This document shows positions 8,486 through 18,120 of a stretch of 64,000 nucleotides of DNA, in pieces. Made by a program: the position numbers and the translations under genes. Within the stretch, counting starts at the first letter, position 1. Every line of letters starts with the position of its first letter. The stretch is from Lachnospiraceae bacterium (GTDB lineage: Bacteria > Bacillota > Clostridia > Lachnospirales > Lachnospiraceae): the NCBI GenBank assembly GCA_910575445.1, contig CAJTFW010000001.1, forward strand, positions 372,001 through 436,000. The letters are read 5' to 3'. The notes beneath the pieces were generated by a model. The model made no database searches and was not told the origin of the DNA. It saw nothing but the letters and a program-made list of their open reading frames with translations.

Positions 8486-8577
8486 GGCTTGTTACTGTTC
8501 AATCAGGCAAAACCAAACGTCAGAAAAACAGCGCTTTATATACAGAAGAAGCGTTCTTTCTGTGTTTGGCATTTTTT
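8486..8577 (+). promoter_or_regulatory. first RAT antiterminator site with overlapping terminator
   Basis: The segment 8486-8514 has the BglG/LicT ribonucleic antiterminator pattern (GGCTTGTTACTG...CAGGCAAAACC). Its 3' arm overlaps a long terminator hairpin: CCAAAC... from 8513 pairs with ...GTTTGG ending at 8570, followed by CATTTTTT. Binding of the antiterminator to the RAT would prevent terminator folding, so the regulator gene downstream controls its own expression. Confidence 0.9.
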
Positions 8578-8603
8578 ATGTCTAAATCAAGGGAAGGAGT
8601 GGT

Positions 8604-9440
8604 ATGATGGTGGTTCACAAAGTTCTCAATAATAATATTGTGAGTTCTTTGGACGAACGGAATCGGGAAGTCCTTCTGGTGGGACGGGGGCTTGGATGGC
8701 AGGTAAAGCCAGGAGAGACTATTGACCGAAAGAAGATTGAGAAAATCTTTCGCATGGATACGGATGCATCCACAGAGAAATTGAAACAACTTTTCTTGGA
8801 AGTGGATGTAGAAGTGATTGAGCTTTCAATAAAGATTATTGACTATGCACGAAACGTGCTCCAGAAAAAACTAAATAAAAATGTCTATATAACACTGACG
8901 GACCATATCAGTTTTGCGATTGAGCGTATGAAACAGGGAATTACATTTTGCAATGCATTGCAGTGGGAGACAAGTAAACTTTATGCGGCAGAGTTTGAGA
9001 TTGGTTTATATGCACTTCGCTTAATTGAAGATACTATGGGACTTGTATTTCCCAGAGATGAAGCAGGCTCTATAGCACTGCATCTTGTCAATGCAGAATA
9101 TGACTGCAATATGAATTATACGCAGCAGATGACGGAGATTATTCAAAATTCTCTAAATATTGTGCGTTATGCATTTCATATGGATTTTGATGAGCAGTCA
9201 TTAGATTATCAGCGATTTACAACGCATTTGCTGTTTTTTGCACAGCGTGCACTAGATGGTAAGCTGATGAATGGAGGCCCAGATGAGATGTATGAGATAA
9301 TGCACAGAAAACACCCCAAACAGTTTCGCTGTGCAGAAAAGATAAATAGTTATTTGAAAAGGCAGTTTCACTGTTTTTTAAGCGCAGAAGAACTGACATT
9401 TCTTACGATACATATTGTTCGTGTTACAACAAAAGCATAG
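8604..9440 (+). CDS. licT: transcription antiterminator LicT (BglG family)
   Basis: A 278-residue protein with an N-terminal CAT RNA-binding domain (about residues 1-58: KVLNNNIV and GRGLGWQ motifs) and two PRD domains. The four conserved PRD histidines are at 101, 160, 208 and 270, all present, so control by phosphorylation through HPr and the beta-glucoside EII is expected. Two RAT sites, one before this gene and one between it and bglP, are its targets. The start follows GGAAGGAG. It forms an operon with bglP and bglA. Confidence 0.93.
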   Translation: MMVVHKVLNNNIVSSLDERNREVLLVGRGLGWQVKPGETIDRKKIEKIFRMDTDASTEKLKQLFLEVDVEVIELSIKIIDYARNVLQKKLNKNVYITLTDHISFAIERMKQGITFCNALQWETSKLYAAEFEIGLYALRLIEDTMGLVFPRDEAGSIALHLVNAEYDCNMNYTQQMTEIIQNSLNIVRYAFHMDFDEQSLDYQRFTTHLLFFAQRALDGKLMNGGPDEMYEIMHRKHPKQFRCAEKINSYLKRQFHCFLSAEELTFLTIHIVRVTTKA

Positions 9441-9463
9441 GATTGTTATAGATTTCACAAGCA

Positions 9464-9559
9464 GGGCTTGTTACTGTATGGCAGGCAAAACCCGAATGTA
9501 TTCTTATAAAGCTGCATGGCTTTTCCATGTGGTTTTATAAGAACACATTCGGGTTTTTT
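9464..9559 (+). promoter_or_regulatory. second RAT antiterminator site with terminator, before bglP
   Basis: The RAT at 9464-9493 (GGGCTTGTTACTG...GCAGGCAAAACCC) overlaps a 20-bp nearly perfect terminator stem: 9491-9510 pairs with 9534-9553, followed by seven T. This placement makes uptake and hydrolysis genes depend on antitermination separately from licT. Confidence 0.93.
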
Positions 9560-9594
9560 TATAAAAAAATTTATTTTAAAAGGAGGAGCATAAG

Positions 9595-11478
9595 ATGGCT
9601 CAAGTAAGAGACTATGCAAAACTCGCACACGACATCAAAGATGCAGTGGGAGAATCCAACATTGTAAGCGCAGCGCACTGCGCTACCAGATTACGTCTGG
9701 TATTAAAAGAATCACCATCTGAGGAGGTGACAAAGCGAATATCTGCTATGCCAGCCGTGATACAGGTGGTAGAAAAGGGCGGACAATATCAGATTGTGAT
9801 TGGCACGCATGCCAAAGATGTATACAATGAGTTGACTCAGATATTAGATTTGGATGAGAGTGCACAGCCAGAGATAAAGCAAAGTCTTGCCAATCGTGTG
9901 ATTGCCACGATGTCCGCAGTGTTTGCGCCGTTTGTATATGTTCTGGCAGCTGCCGGTCTGGTACAAGGTGCACTGATTATTGTAACACATTTTTTCCCTG
10001 CTTTTGCTGCGACGGGAACTTATGAGGTACTAAGCTTTATCTCCTGGACACCGTTTACCTTTTTACCAGTGCTGATTGCCATTACTGCTTCGAAGCATTT
10101 TAAATGTAATACTTTTATTGCAGTCTGGTGTTGTATGGCGTTAGTCAACAGCAGTTGGGGAGAGATTGCAGCAAGAATTGCAGGTGGCGAAGAAGTAAAA
10201 TTTTTGATTTTCAATATGGCACAGACCACCTATACTTCTACCGTATTGCCTCCACTGTTTTTGGTATTGATTTTATCTTATCTGGAACGCTTTTTGGAAA
10301 AACGTATTCCAGATGTGATTAAAGCGTTAGTTGTTCCTTTTATCTGTGCAGTGGTTATGGTGCCAGCTACGATTCTTGTGATTGGACCACTTTCTGATGG
10401 CTTGGCAAATGCGATTGCATTGGGGTATAATACACTGGTAAATACGGTTCCAATACTTGCTGCATTATTAGTGGGCGGTATCTGGCAGGTGTTTGTTATC
10501 TTTGGCGTACATTGGGGCGTAACACCGATGGTTATGGCCAATTTTTCTAACCAAGGGTTTGATACGTTCCAGGCGTTTCAGACTTGTGCGGTTGTTGCAC
10601 AGGCAGCGGCTTGTCTGGGCGTTTTTATCAAGACAAAGAAAAGTGATATTAAAAATGTGGCATTTTCAGCTGGTCTGACGGGAATCTTTGGCATTACAGA
10701 ACCAGCTATCTATGGTGTAACGCTGCGTCTGAAAAAGCCATTTATCGCAGGATGTATTGGCGGTGCAGTTGGTGCGGTGATTATCAGCTTTTTTAATACG
10801 GTATACTATGTCTATGCCGGACTGCCAGGGCTTTTGACAACGGTCAATGCAATAGGTGAAAATCCAACTTCCTTTACAGGAATGATGATTGGTGTGGCAG
10901 CGACGATTGTAGTTACAGTTTTGCTTGTACAGGTGATTGGCTGTGATGAAAAGGAGCCAGCTTTAGCTACTTTAGACGAAGACAGAGAAAGACAGACCGA
11001 GAAAAAGACAACTGCTTTTGCAGAAAAAGAAGAGATTTTCTGTCCGTTAAATGGTGAGTTAAAGCCGCTTTCTGAGGTTAATGATCCGACGTTCTCAGGG
11101 GAGATTTTAGGAAAAGGCGTTGCAGTGATTCCAGCAGAAGGAAAGCTATATGCGCCGTTTGATGGGGAAGTCTCTATGGTATTTGAGACAAAACATGCGA
11201 TTGGCCTTCAAAAAGATGATGTGGAGATGCTGATTCATATTGGACTAGAGACGGTATCTTTAGAGGGCAAATATTTCCAGGCAAAAGTACAGGCGGGGGA
11301 TAAGATTAAAAAAGGTGATTTACTGATTGAGTTTGATCTAGATGCTATCGCCAAAGAAGGATTTGACACGATTACACCAGTGATTGTCAGCAATGCGGAT
11401 GATTTTGCAAATGTAGCAGCAGAGAAGACAACGGGCTTAGCAGTTGCAGGAGCGCATCTTCTGACCGTAAAAAGATAA
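9595..11478 (+). CDS. bglP: PTS beta-glucoside transporter EIIBCA
   Basis: A 627-residue permease with domain order EIIB-EIIC-EIIA. The phosphorylated Cys29 of EIIB is in HCATRLRL; the EIIC part spans roughly residues 100-450 with about ten membrane helices and the GITEPAIYG motif; the glucose-type EIIA ends the protein with His534 and active His548 (LIHIGLETV). It imports and phosphorylates aryl- or cello-type beta-glucosides. Length and all key residues are normal. It is 27 bp upstream of bglA and follows a strong AGGAGGAGC. Confidence 0.95.
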   Translation: MAQVRDYAKLAHDIKDAVGESNIVSAAHCATRLRLVLKESPSEEVTKRISAMPAVIQVVEKGGQYQIVIGTHAKDVYNELTQILDLDESAQPEIKQSLANRVIATMSAVFAPFVYVLAAAGLVQGALIIVTHFFPAFAATGTYEVLSFISWTPFTFLPVLIAITASKHFKCNTFIAVWCCMALVNSSWGEIAARIAGGEEVKFLIFNMAQTTYTSTVLPPLFLVLILSYLERFLEKRIPDVIKALVVPFICAVVMVPATILVIGPLSDGLANAIALGYNTLVNTVPILAALLVGGIWQVFVIFGVHWGVTPMVMANFSNQGFDTFQAFQTCAVVAQAAACLGVFIKTKKSDIKNVAFSAGLTGIFGITEPAIYGVTLRLKKPFIAGCIGGAVGAVIISFFNTVYYVYAGLPGLLTTVNAIGENPTSFTGMMIGVAATIVVTVLLVQVIGCDEKEPALATLDEDRERQTEKKTTAFAEKEEIFCPLNGELKPLSEVNDPTFSGEILGKGVAVIPAEGKLYAPFDGEVSMVFETKHAIGLQKDDVEMLIHIGLETVSLEGKYFQAKVQAGDKIKKGDLLIEFDLDAIAKEGFDTITPVIVSNADDFANVAAEKTTGLAVAGAHLLTVKR

Positions 11479-11487
11479 GTATAGTAG

Positions 11488-12942
<1,455 letters not shown>

Positions 12943-12961
12943 AAAAATTATATTTTCCCCC

Positions 12962-12990
12962 TTGAAAAAATCAGAGTCTTCCTATATGAT
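12962..12990 (+). promoter_or_regulatory. promoter of the purO-purH riboswitch transcript
   Basis: TTGAAA (12962-12967), a 17-bp spacer and TATGAT (12985-12990). Transcription would start near 12997, immediately before the aptamer. Confidence 0.7.
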
Positions 12991-12997
12991 GATAACA

Positions 12998-13123
12998 TAT
13001 TCTGCGCGACTGGCGGAAAACGGGAAGGACCTGTGGCAGGGGAACCTGCAGGAAACGCAGAAGATAGAAGATAGCCGACCGCCTGGGCGCATGGAGGGAT
13101 GTGTGCGCCTAGGTGGTCTTTTT
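12998..13123 (+). ncRNA. ZTP (pfl) riboswitch with terminator platform
   Basis: The two conserved halves of the ZTP aptamer are present: GCGCGACTGGCGG at 13004-13016 and CCGCCTGGGC at 13079-13088, separated by a variable hairpin region. The second half is also the 5' arm of a 15-bp terminator stem (13077-13091 with 13104-13118) followed by TTTTT. Ligand-bound aptamer and terminator are therefore mutually exclusive. The ligand ZTP/ZMP reports lack of 10-formyl-tetrahydrofolate, which fits the AICAR formyltransferase genes downstream. Confidence 0.9.
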
Positions 13124-13188
13124 GTTGGCGTCCATACCCGATATGTTATCAGAACAACTGAAAGTTTTTTACAGAAAGTGAGGAAAGC

Positions 13189-13902
13189 ATGAAAGTAATT
13201 TCTCTTGCACAGGAACTATCTACCAATACTTATCCAGGCCGTGGGATTGTGATTGGACGTACCCCTGACGGTACAAAGGCAGTCACCGCATATTTTATTA
13301 TGGGCAGAAGCCAGAACAGCCGCAATCGCATCTTTGTGACAGATGGAGACGGTATCCGCACAGAGGCGTATGACCCTTCCAAACTAGAAGACCCAAGTCT
13401 GATTATCTATGCTCCTGTCCGGGTGCTTGGCAATAAGACGATTGTTACAAATGGCGACCAGACAGATACTATCTATGAGGGAATGGATTGTCAGATGACT
13501 TTTGAGCAGTCACTGCGTGCCAGGACTTTTGAGCCGGATGCACCTAATTATACCCCCCGCATCTCTGGCATACTGCATATCGAGTCCAACGCTTATAACT
13601 ATGCGATGTCTATCTTAAAGAGCAATAACGGCGACCCAGATTCCTGTCATCGTTATACCTTTGCCTATGAAAATCCAAAAGCAGGAGAGGGGCATTTTAT
13701 CCACACCTATATGCAAGATGGCAATCCATTGCCAAGTTTTGAAGGAGAGCCGAAACTGGTCTCGATATTAGACGATATGGATGCTTTTACAGACCTTCTC
13801 TGGACGAACTTAAATGAAGAAAATAAAGTCTCCCTTTTTGTCCGTTATATCGATATTGCAACCGGAGCTTATCAGACAAAGATTATCAATAAAAACCAGT
13901 AG
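13189..13902 (+). CDS. purO: IMP cyclohydrolase, PurO type (PF07826)
   Basis: A 237-residue protein related to the archaeal IMP cyclohydrolase PurO rather than to the N-terminal domain of bacterial PurH. Recognisable segments are YPGRGIVIGRTPDG near the N-terminus, GRSQNSRNR and ESNAYNYAMSILKSN. It would close the ring of FAICAR to IMP, the last step of purine synthesis. The start follows GAGGAAAGC. The gene is behind a ZTP riboswitch and 11 bp before the formyltransferase gene, which supports the assignment. Confidence 0.85.
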   Translation: MKVISLAQELSTNTYPGRGIVIGRTPDGTKAVTAYFIMGRSQNSRNRIFVTDGDGIRTEAYDPSKLEDPSLIIYAPVRVLGNKTIVTNGDQTDTIYEGMDCQMTFEQSLRARTFEPDAPNYTPRISGILHIESNAYNYAMSILKSNNGDPDSCHRYTFAYENPKAGEGHFIHTYMQDGNPLPSFEGEPKLVSILDDMDAFTDLLWTNLNEENKVSLFVRYIDIATGAYQTKIINKNQ

Positions 13903-13913
13903 GAGGAGCTTTT

Positions 13914-15092
13914 ATGTATAAAATTGAGTTAAAATATGGATGTAATCCCAACCAGAAGCCTTCTTGCATCTACATGGAAAATGGAAAAGACCTTCCAGTT
14001 GAGGTACTCTCTGGAAAGCCAGGCTATATCAATTTTCTCGATGCTTTTAATGGCTGGCTGTTAGTGAAAGAATTAAAAGCGGCAACTGGACTGCCGGCTG
14101 CCACTTCCTTTAAACATGTCTCGCCAGCAGGTGCAGCAGTAGGTTTGCCGCTTGATAAGACGCTCTCTAAAATCTACTGGGTTGATGACCTTGGTGAACT
14201 CTCGCCTCTTGCCTGCGCCTATGCAAGAGCCAGAGGGGCTGACCGTATGTCTTCTTTTGGTGATTTTATCGCTCTTTCTGATATCTGTGATATAGATACT
14301 GCAAGACTTATCAAAAGAGAAGTCTCTGATGGTGTGATTGCTCCAGGCTATACCAAAGAAGCACTAGAGATTCTAAAACAGAAGAAAAAAGGAAACTACA
14401 ATGTGATTCAGGTAGACCCGGATTATATCCCTAGTCCTGTCGAGAAAAAGCAGGTCTTTGGTATCACTTTTGAGCAGGGAAGAAATGAATTAGATGTCAA
14501 TGGAGAGCTTCTCTCTAACCTGGTGACAAAGAAGAAAGAAGTACCAGAAGAAGCACTGATGGATATGAAGATTGCTTTAATCACTTTAAAATACACACAG
14601 TCAAATTCGGTGTGTTTTGTCAAAGGCGGACAGGCTATCGGTATTGGTGCAGGGCAGCAGTCCCGTGTACATTGTACTCGTCTAGCTGGCAATAAGGCAG
14701 ATAACTGGTTTTTGCGCCAGTCTCCACAGGTGTTAAATCTTCAGTTTGTAGAGACTCTAGGGCGCGCAGAGCGCGACAATGCGATTGATGTCTATATCGG
14801 AGAGGAATATATGGATGTCTTGGCAGATGGCGCGTGGGAGCGTATCTTTAAGGTAAAGCCAGAGGTCTTTACCAGAGAGGAAAAACGCGCATGGTTAGAT
14901 AAGATGACAGAGGTTACGGTGGGCTCAGATGCTTTTTTCCCATTTGCGGATAATATAGAAAGAGCCCATAAAAGCGGTGTGAAGTATATTGCGCAGCCTG
15001 GAGGTTCTGTAAGAGACGATTTGGTGATTGCATGTTGTGATAAGTATGACATGGTTATGGCATTTACGGGAATCCGGCTGTTTCATCATTAA
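13914..15092 (+). CDS. purH: AICAR formyltransferase, stand-alone domain
   Basis: A 392-residue protein that corresponds only to the formyltransferase part of PurH. The catalytic Lys67-His68 pair is in SFKHVSPAG, and the SNSVCF and GIGAGQQSRV motifs are intact. The MGS-like cyclohydrolase domain of normal bifunctional PurH is absent and is supplied by the PurO-type gene just upstream. It converts AICAR to FAICAR using 10-formyl-THF. Ribosome site AGGAGG at 13902-13907. Confidence 0.9.
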   Translation: MYKIELKYGCNPNQKPSCIYMENGKDLPVEVLSGKPGYINFLDAFNGWLLVKELKAATGLPAATSFKHVSPAGAAVGLPLDKTLSKIYWVDDLGELSPLACAYARARGADRMSSFGDFIALSDICDIDTARLIKREVSDGVIAPGYTKEALEILKQKKKGNYNVIQVDPDYIPSPVEKKQVFGITFEQGRNELDVNGELLSNLVTKKKEVPEEALMDMKIALITLKYTQSNSVCFVKGGQAIGIGAGQQSRVHCTRLAGNKADNWFLRQSPQVLNLQFVETLGRAERDNAIDVYIGEEYMDVLADGAWERIFKVKPEVFTREEKRAWLDKMTEVTVGSDAFFPFADNIERAHKSGVKYIAQPGGSVRDDLVIACCDKYDMVMAFTGIRLFHH

Positions 15093-15116
15093 TGAAGTGA
15101 TAATGCCAATAGAAAA

Positions 15117-15160
15117 GGGGCTTTGGGGGCTGCTACAAACAGTCCCCAAGCCCCCTTTTT
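15117..15160 (+). terminator. terminator after the AICAR formyltransferase gene
   Basis: GGGGCTTTGGGG (15117-15128) pairs with CCCCAAGCCCC (15144-15154) with one bulged T, followed by CTTTTTT. Flanking GCCAATA and TATTGGC can extend the stem. It also lies just beyond the convergent galT gene. Confidence 0.88.
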
Positions 15161-15179
15161 TATTGGCGGGTTAAAATGT

Positions 15180-16667
15180 TTATAAGGCTTTTATAAATCT
15201 ACGGAATCCTTCTCTTCCTTCTGCTGTACACTTGTAAACTCCAGCGTCTTCTAGTACTTTTACAAAGACTTTTCCAATTTCTTGCTGCAAGATTTCCTCA
15301 ATATTTTCTTTGTGAATTGTATTATATTTTGGCAGGAATTCTTTTACCCATGTAGCATGTTTTTTAAGCGTTTCGTTAGAAGCGATATCTTTTCCAGAAA
15401 GGATATATTCTTCTAGAAGTGCCATCTCATCTTTGAGACGTGATGGCAAAACAGCAAGCCCCATAACTTCAATAAGTCCGATATTTTCTTTTTTGATATG
15501 ATGGAGTTCTGCATGTGGATGGTAGACTCCAAGCGGGTGTTCTTCGGTTGTAATATTATTGCGAAGTGTTAAATCCAGTTCATAAATATCACCGATTTTA
15601 CGTGCAATCGGTGTAATGGTATTGTGCGGTTCTCCATCTGTATAGGCATAGATAAAGGCAGATTCGTCTGTGTAGTTTCTCCATACTTCAAGGACATGAG
15701 TTGCCAAATCAATCAATCGTTTCTCGTCTTTGTGACGGATACGAAGAACAGAGAGTGGCCATTTGACAATTCCTGCTTCTACATCTTCAAAGCCTAGAAG
15801 GGTGACATGTTCTTCTATTGGCGCTTTTGCCATGGCAAAGGTATAGTTGCCTCCCTGAAAATGGTCATGGCTTAGGATGGAGCCACCGACGATAGGAAGG
15901 TCAGCGTTAGAGCCTAAGAAGTAATGCGGGAACTGTTTTACAAAATCAAATAGCTTGATAAAAGCAGGGCGGTCAATCTTCATTGGAATATGTTCGCCAT
16001 TAAATACAATACAATGTTCGTTGTAGTAGACATAGGGTGAATACTGAAAGCCCCATTGACTGTTATGGATGGTGACAGGAATAATCCGATGATTTTCACG
16101 TGCAGGATGGTTGACTCTGCCAGCGTACCCTTCATTTTCCATACAGAGCAGACATTTGGGATAAGAGCTTGCCTTTGCATTTCGTGCAGCGGCGATGGCT
16201 TTGGGGTCTTTTTCTGGTTTGGAAAGGTTGATGGTGATGTCAATGTCGCCATACTCACTTTTTACTTTCCATTTTTGGTCTTTGCATACCCGGTAGCGAC
16301 GGATATAGTCGCTGTCCTGACTTAACTTATAAAAATATTCGGTCGCTTCGATGGGGGAGTGTTTATATTTTTCCCAGAAGAGCTGTTGTACCTGAGAAGG
16401 TCTTGGCACCAGACAGTTCATCAGTCGGGTGTCAAAAAGGTCTCTGTAAGCGATACTGTCAGGAATTAATTCCCTTTTGACTGCAATATCCAATAAGTCT
16501 CTTAAAATCGCTTCTAGAGGCTTAGCGGGGATGACAGAGGGCTCTTCATAGTCATCCTCGTGAAACAAGTCTAAAAGTAAGTTTGTAGTATAGATTTTCT
16601 CACACGCTGGCACTAGGCCGGTCTCAATACCATATTGAACAAGTGCTGCAATATTCTCTGATAACAT
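15180..16667 (-). CDS. galT: UDP-glucose--hexose-1-phosphate uridylyltransferase, long (type 2) form
   Basis: A 495-residue protein of the Firmicutes-type GalT family, which is longer than and distinct from the E. coli enzyme. Segments such as NPARENHRIIPV, GSILSHDHFQGG and HPHAELHHIKKENIGLIEVMG are family hallmarks and the HDH nucleophile region is intact. It transfers UMP to galactose-1-phosphate in the Leloir pathway. The start follows AGGAGAATCAT. It is the second gene after galK, separated by 133 bp that hold a large hairpin. No galE is in the window. Confidence 0.93.
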   Translation of the reverse strand: MLSENIAALVQYGIETGLVPACEKIYTTNLLLDLFHEDDYEEPSVIPAKPLEAILRDLLDIAVKRELIPDSIAYRDLFDTRLMNCLVPRPSQVQQLFWEKYKHSPIEATEYFYKLSQDSDYIRRYRVCKDQKWKVKSEYGDIDITINLSKPEKDPKAIAAARNAKASSYPKCLLCMENEGYAGRVNHPARENHRIIPVTIHNSQWGFQYSPYVYYNEHCIVFNGEHIPMKIDRPAFIKLFDFVKQFPHYFLGSNADLPIVGGSILSHDHFQGGNYTFAMAKAPIEEHVTLLGFEDVEAGIVKWPLSVLRIRHKDEKRLIDLATHVLEVWRNYTDESAFIYAYTDGEPHNTITPIARKIGDIYELDLTLRNNITTEEHPLGVYHPHAELHHIKKENIGLIEVMGLAVLPSRLKDEMALLEEYILSGKDIASNETLKKHATWVKEFLPKYNTIHKENIEEILQQEIGKVFVKVLEDAGVYKCTAEGREGFRRFIKAL

Positions 16668-16690
16668 ATGATTCTCCTATTTAAAGTTCC

Positions 16691-16779
16691 GCATCTGCCG
16701 CTCACAATGCCCCTTGGCTATAACAATATTTGTCCGCGTTGCGAACAAATATTGTTATGGGCATTGTTCGGGCAGATGC
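16691..16779. repeat. large imperfect hairpin between galK and galT
   Basis: Three nested complementary blocks: GCATCTGCC (16691-16699) with GGCAGATGC (16771-16779); ACAATGCCC (16704-16712) with GGGCATTGT (16759-16767); and ATAACAATATTTGT (16720-16733) with ACAAATATTGTTAT (16745-16758), around an 11-base loop that itself contains CGC/GCG. One side has an extra seven-base bulge. There is no T tract, so it is not a simple terminator; it may stabilise or process the galK-galT mRNA, or be a small dispersed element. Confidence 0.85.
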
Positions 16780-16800
16780 TGATTTAGAGTGCTACTTCAT

Positions 16801-17976
16801 CTAATCTAATGCATGTGCGCCGTCGCCGATGTCTACTACGTAGAATTCTGCCTGAATCCCGGTCTTTTCTTTGTAGGCTTTTTCTAAGGTCTGAATAAAT
16901 AAATCCACCGATTCCTTCTTGACAATGCTGACCGTACAACCTCCAAATCCGCCGCCTGTGATACGGGAACCAAGGACTCCTGGTACTTCCCAGGCAAGTG
17001 CAGCTAGAATATCGGTCTCCTCACAAGAAGTCTCGTAATCGTCTCTAAGAGAAATATGAGAAGCGTTGATTAATTTTCCAAATTTCTCAATATCGTTTGT
17101 TCTTAAGGCTTCCACTGCATGAATGGTGCGTTGATTTTCATAGACCGCATGTTTTGCTCTTTTTTGGCAGATAGGGTCCTTGATGGCATCCTTGTATTGC
17201 TCAAACTGCTCCTCTGTTAAGTCTCCAAGTGTCTCAATATTAACTACCGTCTGAAGTGCCTTTAACGCTGCTTCACTCTCATTTCTTCTGTCATTGTAGG
17301 CAGAAGATACAAGGCTATGTTTTACATTGCTGTTGGTGATTATAATTCTGGCATCTGGTAATTTTACAGGTGCATACTCATAGTGAAGATTACTGGTATC
17401 CAAGAAGATAGCACAGTCCTTTTTCCCCATAGCAGAAGCAAACTGGTCCATAATACCACAGTTCATACCATTGAAATTATTTTCAGAATACTGCCCAATC
17501 AGTGCAAGGTCTACCATGGAAATATCAAATCCAAAAGTATCCCGAAGCATAAGTCCTGTTAAGACTTCTAGAGAAGCAGAAGAAGAAAGTCCGCTGCCTG
17601 CTGGAATATCTCCATAGAATAAGATATCCATTCCCTTGTCAAGATGATATCCCCGCTTCTCAAATGTCCACATAATTCCCTTTGGATAATTCGTCCATCC
17701 GGCTGCTTCTGATGGGGTCAAATCGTCAAGAGAAGTCTCTATAATCCCCATATCCTTAAAATTCATAGAATAAAGACGAATCATTCTGTCTTGCCGCGGG
17801 CGAATCAATCCGTATGTACCAATGGTCAGTGCACAAGGAAATACATGCCCTCCATTGTAATCCGTATGCTCCCCAATTAGATTTACACGCCCTGGTGCAA
17901 AATATGCTTTACAGTCGCCGTCTTTTCCGTAAAGCTCTTCAAATTTCTCTCGTAGTTCATTTACGTTTACTGTCAT
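16801..17976 (-). CDS. galK: galactokinase
   Basis: A 391-residue GHMP kinase of full length. The galactokinase signature GRVNLIGEHTDYNGG is at about residues 29-43, the phosphate-binding loop PAGSGLSSSASLEV at about 123-136, and the C-terminal GGGFGGCTVSIV block is present. It phosphorylates galactose at the first step of the Leloir pathway. The start follows AGGAGG with a 10-base gap. Its promoter overlaps that of the divergent AraC-type gene. Confidence 0.96.
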   Translation of the reverse strand: MTVNVNELREKFEELYGKDGDCKAYFAPGRVNLIGEHTDYNGGHVFPCALTIGTYGLIRPRQDRMIRLYSMNFKDMGIIETSLDDLTPSEAAGWTNYPKGIMWTFEKRGYHLDKGMDILFYGDIPAGSGLSSSASLEVLTGLMLRDTFGFDISMVDLALIGQYSENNFNGMNCGIMDQFASAMGKKDCAIFLDTSNLHYEYAPVKLPDARIIITNSNVKHSLVSSAYNDRRNESEAALKALQTVVNIETLGDLTEEQFEQYKDAIKDPICQKRAKHAVYENQRTIHAVEALRTNDIEKFGKLINASHISLRDDYETSCEETDILAALAWEVPGVLGSRITGGGFGGCTVSIVKKESVDLFIQTLEKAYKEKTGIQAEFYVVDIGDGAHALD

Positions 17977-18032
17977 ATTTACTTTTCCTCCTACTTTGGA
18001 TTTGTGCTATTTTCCTGTCGCTCTGTTAGCAC

Positions 18033-18081
18033 TTGACAACTTTTATATTTATAATATAATGAGACCAACTCCCAATTTCAA
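18033..18081. promoter_or_regulatory. overlapping divergent promoters of galK and the AraC regulator
   Basis: Plus strand: TTGACA (18033-18038), 16-bp spacer, TATAAT (18055-18060) for the regulator. Minus strand: TTGAAA (18076-18081), 17-bp spacer, TATATT (18053-18058) for galK. The two -10 boxes share four bases, so polymerase can occupy only one at a time. Confidence 0.75.
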
Positions 18082-18120
18082 TAAAAATATTAGTATAAAA
18101 TAGAAGGATATTGAGATAAT

